DNA of 64,000 nucleotides, from positions 124,001-188,000 of the forward strand of contig CALSFV010000019.1 in the NCBI GenBank assembly GCA_943737045.1, written 5' to 3'. Source of the stretch: Parapristionchus giblindavisi (taxonomy: Eukaryota > Nematoda > Chromadorea > Rhabditida > Diplogasteridae). Numbering within the stretch: the stretch's first letter is position 1; the number at the start of each line of letters is the position of its first letter. This document shows positions 53,524 through 63,060 of this stretch, one piece after another. The translations under genes were made by a program, and so were the position numbers. The notes beneath the pieces are model-generated. The model searched no databases and had not been told where the DNA came from. It saw nothing but the letters and a program-made list of their open reading frames with translations.

Positions 53524-55869
53524 CTAAAGAGGGGTAATTGTGATTCCTAATTTCTCAATAAGATCTTGGGAGGAAAGCAATTTAGCTTTGATAACGGAAG
53601 TGGTACATGCTATGGTGGATGAATCAATAATACAATATAATTTAATCAGAAAACGAGCAACTCTAACAGAGAAAGATGATCTAAGATTTTCTCGTCTAGC
53701 GAGAGGAATATGGAAAGCAAAGCAAGATACACGACCAAATGTGGGTTTAAATACAAAGAAATGACTAGCTGGCAAATCTATTTGACAACGAAGGATCTTA
53801 AGAGCATAAATAATATCTATTACTGTTCTTCTGTGGTACAGAGTTGGGAGAGAATACAAGGACAATCTAGCGGGGTATGAGGGAGGGAAACGAGGGAAAC
53901 CAACAATACGATTACAGCGGTAAAATAAAAGACGAGTAAAAAGATGTGATATATTTTCTAATTTACGAACAAGACCTTTGGACGATGGGGACCACATAGG
54001 GGAAGCATATTCAACTATGGGAAGAATATAACATTTAAAAGCATGAATATACACATCGGGTTTGGTACAAGAGATCGAGCGGAATAGTAAATATACTAAT
54101 GACGTGGCTTTCTTAGAGATAATAGAAATGTGTGGTGAAAAATTGAGGAGAGGATCAAGAAAGACTCCAAGGTCACGAATAGACTGAGAAGAAGGTAGAA
54201 GATGAGAATGAATGGAGTAAGGAAGAGATGGGTTATTTTTGCCTATATATAGTACAGTGCATTTTTTTTGAGCAACTGTTAACTGCCATTTTTTGCAGTA
54301 ATCTAATACAGATGAAATCCCTTGCGAAAGTTGGAGATGAGAAGTCATAGGTTGTGTGTGACTATAAGTAGAAAACAATTTGATGTCATCAGCAAAAAGA
54401 CGAATGCCCACTAAAGGAAGAGTGTCTATAACCCTGGGTAGTTCCGAAAGATAGATTAAAAATAACAATGGCCCTAAAACTGTACCTTGAGGAACTCCAG
54501 ATGTAACCTCCCTCTCGGAGGAGAGGGAGTTATCGAGACGCACTCTAAAACTTCTATTATCTAAAAATGAATTAAACCATGTCAAAAGATTACGTCTGAT
54601 TCCGATAGACTCCAACTTGAATAGGAGTTTTGAGTGAGAAACGGAATCAAAAGCCTTAGCAAGATCAATATAAATAACATCAGTACAGAGATCACGATCA
54701 ATGGAGTCACGCCACGATTGAGTACAATGTAAAAGTTGAGATACGGTGGATCGTCCAGACATAAAACCATATTGTTCCGTGGGGATGATAGAATGGATAT
54801 TACACCATTTCAAGATACGCGGTTTAAGGAAACGTTCCAAAACCTTACATGCAATTGGAGTGAGCGAAATGGGTCGAAAATGAGAGACATTAGAAGGCGA
54901 AGGTATCTTGGGTATTGGAACAATTGTGGCGATTTTCCACACTGAAGGAACCTGCCCTAAGGCGATAGAGAAATTGAATATAACGGAAAGAGGATATGCC
55001 AGAGACGAGGAACAATTCTTATAGATGATAGAAGGAATGTAATCGGAGGGCAAAGAACAGGAAGAGCTTACACGTTTAAGGAGATAACAAACATCCATGG
55101 GCATAATAGTAGGAATAGATAAAGACTGAGAGATTGATGAAGATAGAGGAGGGAAGGTCATGTCATCAGTGGTATACATTGTCTGAAAGAAGTCAGCCAA
55201 TGCATTGACCTTAGAATCAATAGATAAAAGAGGATTTCCAGAAAAATCGCATAAACAGCCTATTTTGGTCTTTCCTTTCAGACGAGAGCCAAGGTAGTTA
55301 TAAAATCCTTTACTATGTAGTTTAGAAAGTATTTTGTTTTCACGATTTCTAACAAACTTCCTTATCTCTCGCTGAAGGCGTGCACAAACAGTCTGATACA
55401 ATGGGCGAACAGGATGAAGATGGATCTTATTGAATAAAGCACGTTTATGTGAGATCAAAGATCGAATGTGTGAAGGGTATTGATCGAAGGGAAGAGGTGC
55501 CTTGCAAATAGGAACATACTTGGGTAGAAGAGACAAAACATGAGAGGTAAATTTAGCATACAAGTCATCAATAGATGTAAAATCGTTAAGTATTGAATCC
55601 CAATCGGAAAAGAAAAATGCATTGTCTAGGAAATCAAAGTTTGTTTTACGATAGTTAAAAATTGGAACATTGATTGAGGGGTGGAAGGGAAATGAGATAG
55701 AGAAAAGAACACTTGAGTGGTCAGAGGATCCAAATGGAGGAGATAAACAACATTTAGTTATGATTTCATCTGAAGATAAAATAAGGTCTAAATAGTTCTG
55801 AGCAAGAGTAGGGAACGGAACATATTGTGAAAGGTTAAGGGCTTCGCATAAATCAATAAGGGACGATGC
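53524..55869 (-). CDS. ORF2 C-terminal fragment: end of endonuclease, then reverse transcriptase (781 codons)
   Basis: This is the longest open frame in the window. Numbering from 55869, residues 49-51 are the endonuclease SDH motif within GSSDHSSV. Reverse transcriptase motifs follow in normal order: WKIATIVPIPK near 311-321, FRPISLTPIACKVLER near 331-346, QYGFMSGRST near 366-375, motif A YIDLAKAFDS near 400-409, motif B SGVPQGTVLGPLLF near 457-470, motif C FADD at 492-495, then SIRDLGVFLD and the thumb-like YILPIVEYASPMW. Both catalytic positions (YID and FADD) are present. No RNase H domain is visible in the C-terminal 150 residues. The first ATG is well inside the protein, so this fragment probably has no start of its own; a shorter 679-codon reading begins at a TTG at 55563, which is unlikely to be used. 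It stops with TAG at 53524. Confidence 0.88.
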   Translation of the reverse strand, partial: ASSLIDLCEALNLSQYVPFPTLAQNYLDLILSSDEIITKCCLSPPFGSSDHSSVLFSISFPFHPSINVPIFNYRKTNFDFLDNAFFFSDWDSILNDFTSIDDLYAKFTSHVLSLLPKYVPICKAPLPFDQYPSHIRSLISHKRALFNKIHLHPVRPLYQTVCARLQREIRKFVRNRENKILSKLHSKGFYNYLGSRLKGKTKIGCLCDFSGNPLLSIDSKVNALADFFQTMYTTDDMTFPPLSSSISQSLSIPTIMPMDVCYLLKRVSSSCSLPSDYIPSIIYKNCSSSLAYPLSVIFNFSIALGQVPSVWKIATIVPIPKIPSPSNVSHFRPISLTPIACKVLERFLKPRILKWCNIHSIIPTEQYGFMSGRSTVSQLLHCTQSWRDSIDRDLCTDVIYIDLAKAFDSVSHSKLLFKLESIGIRRNLLTWFNSFLDNRSFRVRLDNSLSSEREVTSGVPQGTVLGPLLFLIYLSELPRVIDTLPLVGIRLFADDIKLFSTYSHTQPMTSHLQLSQGISSVLDYCKKWQLTVAQKKCTVLYIGKNNPSLPYSIHSHLLPSSQSIRDLGVFLDPLLNFSPHISIISKKATSLVYLLFRSISCTKPDVYIHAFKCYILPIVEYASPMWSPSSKGLVRKLENISHLFTRLLFYRCNRIVGFPRFPPSYPARLSLYSLPTLYHRRTVIDIIYALKILRCQIDLPASHFFVFKPTFGRVSCFAFHIPLARRENLRSSFSVRVARFLIKLYCIIDSSTIACTTSVIKAKLLSSQDLIEKLGITITPL

Positions 55870-56468
55870 TCGCCTAACAATACAATAGGATTATCGATCG
55901 ATAGAAGGGAAGAGAGGCTATCAAACAGATCTGAATTAGACTGAGAAGTGGTATTTGGAGGACGGTAGACTAATACTATACGAATTGTTGTGAGAGACAG
56001 AGGAGAAACAATATCAATTGCAATTATATCTGAAGATGATGAGGAACTAGTGGGAATAAGAGTTGCATAGAGATGGTCTCGTATGATAATACATACTCCA
56101 CCACCCCTTCTCGCTCTATCACAACGAAAGACTCGATAAGGGTAATTCAAAATCAGTTCAGAGTCACCAATCCGCGTAGAGAGCCAGGACTCAGTTACAA
56201 ATACGATATCAGGCTTAGATACAGATAATAGACAATGTAGATCAGGGAGTTTATTGACTAAGGAGCGGGAATTGAATAGAATACACGATAGAGAGGTGGA
56301 ATCAGCAGAGGGAGAGGGAGAGGGAGAGGGAGAGGGAGAGGGAGAGGGAGAGGGAGAGGGAGAGGGAGAGGGAGAGGGAGAGGGAGAGGGAGAGGGAGAG
56401 GGAGAATGGATAGCAGACGATGATAAATGAAATGGATAAGGCAAGGAATGAGGGGGGGGAAACCTAGA
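55788..56468 (-). CDS. ORF2 N-terminal fragment: APE-like endonuclease, truncated by frameshift
   Basis: This is the endonuclease part of ORF2. Counting from the TTG at 56444, residues 14-46 are a pure Ser-Pro repeat. Residues 54-70 (CILFNSRSLVNKLPDL) hold the first Asn of the APE fold. Residues 78-88 (PDIVFVTESWL) hold the catalytic Glu (E85). Residues 107-122 (RCDRARRGGGVCIIIR) and 157-164 (LVYRPPN) are typical of LINE endonucleases. After IVLLG at 187-191 the frame is wrong, and the last 27 codons encode unrelated sequence ending in TAG at 55788. The Asp-Asn pair expected right after IVLLG is absent. No ATG lies in frame before the motifs; the open frame starts at 56468 and a TTG at 56444 is not a convincing start. 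Confidence 0.83.
   Translation of the reverse strand, partial: SRFPPPHSLPYPFHLSSSAIHSPSPSPSPSPSPSPSPSPSPSPSPSPSPSPSPSADSTSLSCILFNSRSLVNKLPDLHCLLSVSKPDIVFVTESWLSTRIGDSELILNYPYRVFRCDRARRGGGVCIIIRDHLYATLIPTSSSSSSDIIAIDIVSPLSLTTIRIVLVYRPPNTTSQSNSDLFDSLSSLLSIDNPIVLLGEHRPLLIYAKPLTFHNMFRSLLLLRTI
56308..56405 (-). repeat. Hexanucleotide microsatellite coding for (Ser-Pro)16
   Basis: On the plus strand this is a perfect (GAGGGA)n tract of 98 bp, about 16 units. It lies in the ORF2 frame, where each unit gives Ser-Pro (residues 14-46 of the endonuclease fragment). It sits just upstream of the first endonuclease motif, in the linker between ORF1 and the folded domain. Since the unit is 6 bp, length changes keep the frame. 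Confidence 0.95.
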
Positions 56469-56472
56469 CTAC

Positions 56473-57291
56473 CTAGTTTGATTGAATAGGAGATGAAGGA
56501 GATGATGAGGAAAGAGAGGGCGGAAGATTGATCCTCTTACCAGATTTTATATCCTCTCTATGCCAGATCTCATCCTTGTAGATGACAAAAGGCGAGGAGG
56601 GATCACTCTTCCTGAACTCTCGTACAACTTGCCTGAGTTCAGCCTGTTTGGCCCTATCCTCTGCGCTCAGACTACGACGAATGAACATCTTTTGGAATCG
56701 GTTGTGTGTTCGAAGAACACGTCCATTCTTCAGTGCCGTGAGCAAGAAGGATCTAGCCGGAAGGACTACCTTGATTAGTCTGGGTCTTCCAGTTGGTCGA
56801 CCCATTCTGTATACTGATACGGGCGTGGCCTCAACAGAGAGTGCATCAAGAAGGGAGGAAATCTCCGATCGATCACTCTCGACCTTCTCAGATGGGGAGA
56901 GGTCGTTGGATGGCTCGTCCATACCGTATACAACTAAAGAACGTGAGCGAAGGTGGTCCTCCATAGACTGACTAGGTACAACAGAATGAGATACAGATGA
57001 AGGAGGATTAGATGGAATAGATGATGAGGATGGAGGAGGGAACTGAGACTCATACAATTGACGAGCCTCTTGAAGTTCCTCTACAAAGGAGGCAAGAATA
57101 GAGATAAGTGAAGTCATAGAAGACCATAGAGGAGGTGGAATAGAAGGTGGACAGTCCATCGTCGAAAACTCGATAGCCTTGACTACCGCGTCTTTGATAG
57201 ATGGACGTCCCTTCTTATTGGGAGGAGATGATGAGGGTGAGGTCGTAGAAGGGGAATCAGGAACACGACGACGGCCATTGCGATTGGCCAT
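56473..57291 (-). CDS. LINE ORF1 protein (272 aa), RNA-binding ORF1p-like
   Basis: This is the first ORF of the retrotransposon and probably an RNA-binding nucleocapsid-like protein that packages the element's RNA. The ATG at 57291 has a good animal context (ACAATGG), starts MANRNGRRR and lies 84 bp from the 5' end. Residues 1-35 are basic and Ser/Pro-rich. Residues 58-84 are hydrophobic to charged and could form a short helix or coiled coil. Residues 85-110 are a Ser/Pro linker. Residues 115-180 start RSRSLVVYGM and continue to VYRMGRPTGRPRLIKVVLP, resembling an RRM-like fold. Residues 185-247 (FIRRSLSAEDR, then VIYKDEIWHRED) resemble the C-terminal domain of L1-like ORF1 proteins. I see no CCHC zinc knuckle. 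The frame is undamaged and ends in TAG just before ORF2. Family placement is by pattern only. Confidence 0.88.
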   Translation of the reverse strand: MANRNGRRRVPDSPSTTSPSSSPPNKKGRPSIKDAVVKAIEFSTMDCPPSIPPPLWSSMTSLISILASFVEELQEARQLYESQFPPPSSSSIPSNPPSSVSHSVVPSQSMEDHLRSRSLVVYGMDEPSNDLSPSEKVESDRSEISSLLDALSVEATPVSVYRMGRPTGRPRLIKVVLPARSFLLTALKNGRVLRTHNRFQKMFIRRSLSAEDRAKQAELRQVVREFRKSDPSSPFVIYKDEIWHREDIKSGKRINLPPSLSSSSPSSPIQSN

Positions 57292-57375
57292 TGTATGAGA
57301 TCAAGAAAACAATAAATATTGATTGACGGGAGAGAGAGACAAGAGGTCACCTCTACCCGTGAGAGTAGAGAGGCG
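57292..57375 (-). other. LINE 5' leader (84 bp)
   Basis: The sequence between the inferred 5' end of the element and the ORF1 ATG is only 84 bp and pyrimidine-rich on the element strand, beginning CGCCTCTCTACTCTC. It may hold an internal promoter, but no recognisable core element was seen. The intact ORF1 start close to the junction suggests little or no 5' truncation. Confidence 0.6.
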
Positions 57376-57380
57376 AATAT
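57376..57380. repeat. Target-site duplication, right copy (AATAT)
   Basis: AATAT lies next to the 5' end of the element and is followed by GTAAATATATC, the normal continuation of the monomer with one T-to-A change at 57387. Together with the left copy it supports insertion by target-primed reverse transcription at one staggered nick. Confidence 0.65.
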
Positions 57381-60199
57381 GTAAATATATCTTTCAGTAC
57401 TCTCTGTTTTTGGTACAAAACAGTATGTTACAAGTCAAATTGTCAATGATACTCAGCGAGTGATATACTATGTGAAAGAGGAAAAAAATCTGAATGAGAC
57501 GCACTCCAGGTCATGTCGATCTGTAATATTTAACTGCTGCTATAATGATCGAAGTACAAAAGTAGCCTTTACTCTGATATGATCAAGATAACTTGAGAAT
57601 ATGAAAATGAAAATGAATCCTATCGTGTCATATACCAAATGAAAGAGCGACAAATTCTGAATAAGATAAACTATTTCAAAGTGGTCAGTACGGCCAATAT
57701 GTAAATTTATCTTTCAGTACTCTCTGTTTTTGGTACAAAACAGTATGGTACAAGTCAAATTGTCAATGATACTCAGCGAGTGATATACTATGTGAAAGAG
57801 GAAAAAATTCTGAATGAGACGCACTTCAGTTCATGTCGATCTGTAATATTTAACTGCTGCTATAATGATCGAAGTACAAAAGTAGCCTTTACTCTGATAT
57901 GATCAAGATAACTTGAGAAATATGAAAATGAAAATGAATCCTATCGTGTCATATACCAAATGAAAGAGCGAAAAATTCTGAATAAGATAAACTATTTCAA
58001 AGTGGTCAGTACGGCCAATATGTAAATTTATCTTTCAGTACTCTTTGTTTTTGGTACAAAACAGTATGTTACAAGTCAAATTGTCAATGATACTCAGCGA
58101 GTGATATACTATGTGAAAGAGGAAAAAATTCTGAATGAGACGCACTCCAGGTCAAGTCGATCTGTAATATTTAACTGCTGCTATAATGATCGAAGTACAA
58201 AAGTAGCTTTTACTCTGATATGATCAAGATAACTTGAGAAATATGAAAATGAAAAATGAAACCTATCGTGTCACATACCAAATGAAAGAGCGAAAAATTC
58301 TGAATAAGATAAAATATTTCAAAGTGGTCAGTACGGCCAATATGTAAATTTATCTTTCAGTACTCTCTGTTTTTGGTACAAAACAGTATGGTACAAGTCA
58401 AATTGTCAATGATACTCAGCGAGTGATATACTATGTGAAAGAGGAAAAAATTCTGAATGAGACGCACTTCAGTTCATGTCGATCTGTAATATTTAACTGC
58501 TGCTATAATGATCGAAGTACAAAAGTAGCCTTTACTCTGATATGATCAAGATAACTTGAGAAATATGAAAATGAAAATGAATCCTATCGTGTCATATACC
58601 AAATGAAAGAGCGAAAAATTCTGAATAAGATAAACTATTTCAAAGTGGTCAGTACGGCCAATATGTAAATTTATCTTTCAGTACTCTCTGTTTTTGGTAC
58701 AAAACAGTATGTTACAAGTCAAATTGTCAATGATACTCAGCGAGTGATATACTATGTGAAAGAGGAAAAAATTCTGAATGAGACGCACTTCAGTTCATGT
58801 CGATCTGTAATATTTAACTGCTGCTATAATGATCGAAGTACAAAAGTAGCCTTTACTCTGATATGATCAAGATAACTTGAGAAATATGAAAATGAAAATG
58901 AATCCTATCGTGTCATATACCAAATGAAAGAGCGAAAAATTCTGAATAAGATAAACTATTTCAAAGTGGTCAGTACGGCCAATATGTAAATTTATCTTTC
59001 AGTACTCTCTGTTTTTGGTACAAAACAGTATGTTACAAGTCAAATTGTCAATGATACTCAGCGAGTGATATACTATGTGAAAGAGGAAAAAAATCTGAAT
59101 GAGACGCACTCCAGGTCATGTCGATCTGTAATATTTAACTGCTGCTATAATGATCGAAGTACAAAAGTAGCCTTTACTCTGATATGATCAAGATAACTTG
59201 AGAAATATGAAAATGAAAATGAATCCTATCGTGTCATATACCAAATGAAAGAGCGACAAATTCTGAATAAGATAAACTATTTCAAAGTGGTCAGTACGGC
59301 CAATATGTAAATTTATCTTTCAGTACTCTCTGTTTTTGGTACAAAACAGTATGTTACAAGTCAAATTGTCAATGATACTCAGCGAGTGATATACTATGTG
59401 AAAGAGGAAAAAATTCTGAATGAGACGCACTCCAGGTCAAGTCGATCTGTAATATTTAACTGCTGCTATAATGATCGAAGTACAAAAGTAGCTTTTACTC
59501 TGATATGATCAAGATAACTTGAGAAATATGAAAATGAAAAATGAAACCTATCGTGTCACATACCAAATGAAAGAGCGAAAAATTCTGAATAAGATAAAAT
59601 ATTTCAAAGTGGTCAGTACGGCCAATATGTAAATTTATCTTTCAGTACTCTCTGTTTTTGGTACAAAACAGTATGGTACAAGTCAAATTGTCAATGATAC
59701 TCAGCGAGTGATATACTATGTGAAAGAGGAAAAAATTCTGAATGAGACGCACTTCAGTTCATGTCGATCTGTAATATTTAACTGCTGCTATAATGATCGA
59801 AGTACAAAAGTAGCCTTTACTCTGATATGATCAAGATAACTTGAGAAATATGAAAATGAAAAATGAAACCTATCGTGTCACATACCAAATGAAAGAGCGA
59901 AAAATTCTGAATAAGATAAAATATTTCAAAGTGGTCAGTACGGCCAATATGTAAATTTATCTTTCAGTACTCTCTGTTTTTGGTACAAAACAGTATGGTA
60001 CAAGTCAAATTGTCAATGATACTCAGCGAGTGATATACTATGTGAAAGAGGAAAAAATTCTGAATGAGACGCACTTCAGTTCATGTCGATCTGTAATATT
60101 TAACTGCTGCTATAATGATCGAAGTACAAAAGTAGCTTTTACTCTGATATGATCAAGATAACTTGAGAAATATGAAAATGAAAAATGAAACCTATCGTG

Positions 60200-63060
60200 T
60201 CATATACCAAATGAAAGAGCGAAAAATTCTGAATAAGATAAAATATTTCAAAGTGGTCAGTACGGCCAATATGTAAATTTATCTTTCAGTAATCTCTGTT
60301 TTTGGTTCAAAACAGTATGTTACAAGTCAAATTGTCAATGATACTCAGCGAGTGATATACTATGTGAAAGAGGAAAAAATTCTGAATGAGACGCAATTCA
60401 GTTCATGTCGATCTGTAATATTTAACTGCTGCTATAATGATCGAAGTACAAAAGTAGCCTTTACTCTGATATGATCAAGATAACTTGAGAAATATGAAAA
60501 TGAAAATGAATCCTATCGTGTCATATACCAAATGAAAGAGCGAAAAATTCTGAATAAGATAAACTATTTCAAAGTGGTCAGTACGGCCAATATGTAAATT
60601 TATCTTTCAGTACTCTCTGTTTTTGGTACAAAACAGTATGTTACAAGTCAAATTGTCAATGATACTCAGCGAGTGATATACTATGTGAAAGAGGAAAAAA
60701 TTCTGAATGAGACGCACTTCAGTTCATGTCGATCTGTAATATTTAACTGCTGCTATAATGATCGAAGTACAAAAGTAGCCTTTACTCTGATATGATCAAG
60801 ATAACTTGAGAAATATGAAAATGAAAAATGAAACCTATCGTGTCACATACCAAATGAAAGAGCGAAAAATTCTGAATAAGATAAAATATTTCAAAGTGGT
60901 CAGTACGGCCAATATGTAAATTTATCTTTCAGTACTCTCTGTTTTTGGTACAAAACAGTATGGTACAAGTCAAATTGTCAATGATACTCAGCGAGTGATA
61001 TACTATGTGAAAGAGGAAAAAATTCTGAATGAGACGCACTTCAGTTCATGTCGATCTGTAATATTTAACTGCTGCTATAATGATCGAAGTACAAAAGTAG
61101 CTTTTACTCTGATATGATCAAGATAACTTGAGAAATATGAAAATGAAAAATGAAACCTATCGTGTCATATACCAAATGAAAGAGCGAAAAATTCTGAATA
61201 AGATAAAATATTTCAAAGTGGTCAGTACGGCCAATATGTAAATTTATCTTTCAGTAATCTCTGTTTTTGGTTCAAAACAGTATGTTACAAGTCAAATTGT
61301 CAATGATACTCAGCGAGTGATATACTATGTGAAAGAGGAAAAAATTCTGAATGAGACGCAATTCAGTTCATGTCGATCTGTAATATTTAACTGCTGCTAT
61401 AATGATCGAAGTACAAAAGTAGCCTTTACTCTGATATGATCAAGATAACTTGAGAAATATGAAAATGAAAAATGAAACCTATCGTGTCACATACCAAATG
61501 AAAGAGCGAAAAATTCTGAATAAGATAAAATATTTCAAAGTGGTCAGTACGGCCAATATGTAAATTTATCTTTCAGTACTCTCTGTTTTTGGTACAAAAC
61601 AGTATGGTACAAGTCAAATTGTCAATGATACTCAGCGAGTGATATACTATGTGAAAGAGGAAAAAATTCTGAATGAGACGCACTTCAGTTCATGTCGATC
61701 TGTAATATTTAACTGCTGCTATAATGATCGAAGTACAAAAGTAGCTTTTACTCTGATATGATCAAGATAACTTGAGAAATATGAAAATGAAAAATGAAAC
61801 CTATCGTGTCATATACCAAATGAAAGAGCGAAAAATTCTGAATAAGATAAAATATTTCAAAGTGGTCAGTACGGCCAATATGTAAATTTATCTTTCAGTA
61901 ATCTCTGTTTTTGGTTCAAAACAGTATGTTACAAGTCAAATTGTCAATGATACTCAGCGAGTGATATACTATGTGAAAGAGGAAAAAATTCTGAATGAGA
62001 CGCAATTCAGTTCATGTCGATCTGTAATATTTAACTGCTGCTATAATGATCGAAGTACAAAAGTAGCCTTTACTCTGATATGATCAAGATAACTTGAGAA
62101 ATATGAAAATGAAAATGAATCCTATCGTGTCATATACCAAATGAAAGAGCGAAAAATTCTGAATAAGATAAACTATTTCAAAGTGGTCAGTACGGCCAAT
62201 ATGTAAATTTATCTTTCAGTACTCTCTGTTTTTGGTACAAAACAGTATGTTACAAGTCAAATTGTCAATGATACTCAGCGAGTGATATACTATGTGAAAG
62301 AGGAAAAAATTCTGAATGAGACGCACTTCAGTTCATGTCGATCTGTAATATTTAACTGCTGCTATAATGATCGAAGTACAAAAGTAGCCTTTACTCTGAT
62401 ATGATCAAGATAACTTGAGAAATATGAAAATGAAAAATGAAACCTATCGTGTCACATACCAAATGAAAGAGCGAAAAATTCTGAATAAGATAAAATATTT
62501 CAAAGTGGTCAGTACGGCCAATATGTAAATTTATCTTTCAGTACTCTCTGTTTTTGGTACAAAACAGTATGGTACAAGTCAAATTGTCAATGATACTCAG
62601 CGAGTGATATACTATGTGAAAGAGGAAAAAATTCTGAATGAGACGCACTTCAGTTCATGTCGATCTGTAATATTTAACTGCTGCTATAATGATCGAAGTA
62701 CAAAAGTAGCTTTTACTCTGATATGATCAAGATAACTTGAGAAATATGAAAATGAAAAATGAAACCTATCGTGTCATATACCAAATGAAAGAGCGAAAAA
62801 TTCTGAATAAGATAAAATATTTCAAAGTGGTCAGTACGGCCAATATGTAAATTTATCTTTCAGTAATCTCTGTTTTTGGTTCAAAACAGTATGTTACAAG
62901 TCAAATTGTCAATGATACTCAGCGAGTGATATACTATGTGAAAGAGGAAAAAATTCTGAATGAGACGCAATTCAGTTCATGTCGATCTGTAATATTTAAC
63001 TGCTGCTATAATGATCGAAGTACAAAAGTAGCCTTTACTCTGATATGATCAAGATAACTT
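60200..63060 (-). repeat. Mixed 2- and 3-monomer HOR, periods 644 and 965 bp
   Basis: GCAATTCAGTTC occurs at 60393, 61358, 62002 and 62967, spaced 965, 644 and 965 bp. Each is preceded by the CAGTAATCTCTG/GGTTCAAAACAG form. Between them lie GTCACATACC/CAGTATGGTACAAG monomers. The alternating spacing shows that one extra monomer was gained or lost in some units. Confidence 0.75.

Larger units (their letters stand above)
53524..56468 (-). pseudogene. LINE ORF2 (APE endonuclease + reverse transcriptase), frame-broken
   Basis: ORF2 normally encodes the endonuclease that nicks the target and the reverse transcriptase that copies the RNA from the nick. Here its two parts lie in different frames. 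The endonuclease part runs from 56468 and is in frame to about 55871. The rest continues from about 55869 to the TAG at 53524. At the break the expected GDFN-like motif of the endonuclease is missing: the first frame reads IVLLGE and the second resumes at ASSLIDLCEALNL. About 15-25 residues seem to be lost, judging from the usual spacing in this family. ORF2 lies in the +1 frame relative to ORF1. A TAG at 56471-56469 closes its frame upstream, 1 nt after ORF1's TAG, and no ATG precedes the endonuclease motifs. Start codon and translation mode are unclear. Confidence 0.88.
53266..57375 (-). mobile_element. Non-LTR retrotransposon (LINE), CR1/Jockey group, about 4.1 kb
   Basis: The element is on the minus strand and carries, in order, an 84-bp 5' leader, ORF1, ORF2 (endonuclease then reverse transcriptase), a 258-bp 3' UTR and an A/T-rich tail with short TAAATT-like repeats rather than a long poly-A. 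There are no LTRs, no RNase H and no integrase. The ORF order, the APE-type endonuclease, the FADD motif and the non-poly-A tail fit the CR1/Jockey group, with CR1 favoured. It sits inside a satellite monomer and is flanked by AATAT on both sides. An imperfect 9-bp match (GGCCAATAT and GGCGAATAT) makes a slightly longer target duplication possible. ORF1 and the RT are intact but ORF2 is frame-broken in the endonuclease, so the copy looks near full length yet inactive. It occurs once in the window. Confidence 0.93.

Noticed and set aside
53540..53764. 74-codon plus-strand frame
   Set aside because: It is antisense to the C-terminal part of the reverse transcriptase and has no features of its own.
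54582..54770. 62-codon minus-strand frame
   Set aside because: It is an alternative frame inside the reverse transcriptase core, where the main frame has clear RT motifs.
54736..54945. 69-codon plus-strand frame
   Set aside because: It is antisense to the RT region that holds WKIATIVPIPK and FRPISLTP, so it is a shadow.
56560..56971. Two overlapping plus-strand frames (72 and 129 codons)
   Set aside because: Both are antisense to ORF1, which has a good ATG context and a domain-like sequence. The antisense frames are shadows.
53266..57375. LTR retrotransposon or retrovirus-like element
   Set aside because: No terminal repeats, protease, integrase or RNase H. The endonuclease is APE-type and lies upstream of the RT, which defines a non-LTR element.
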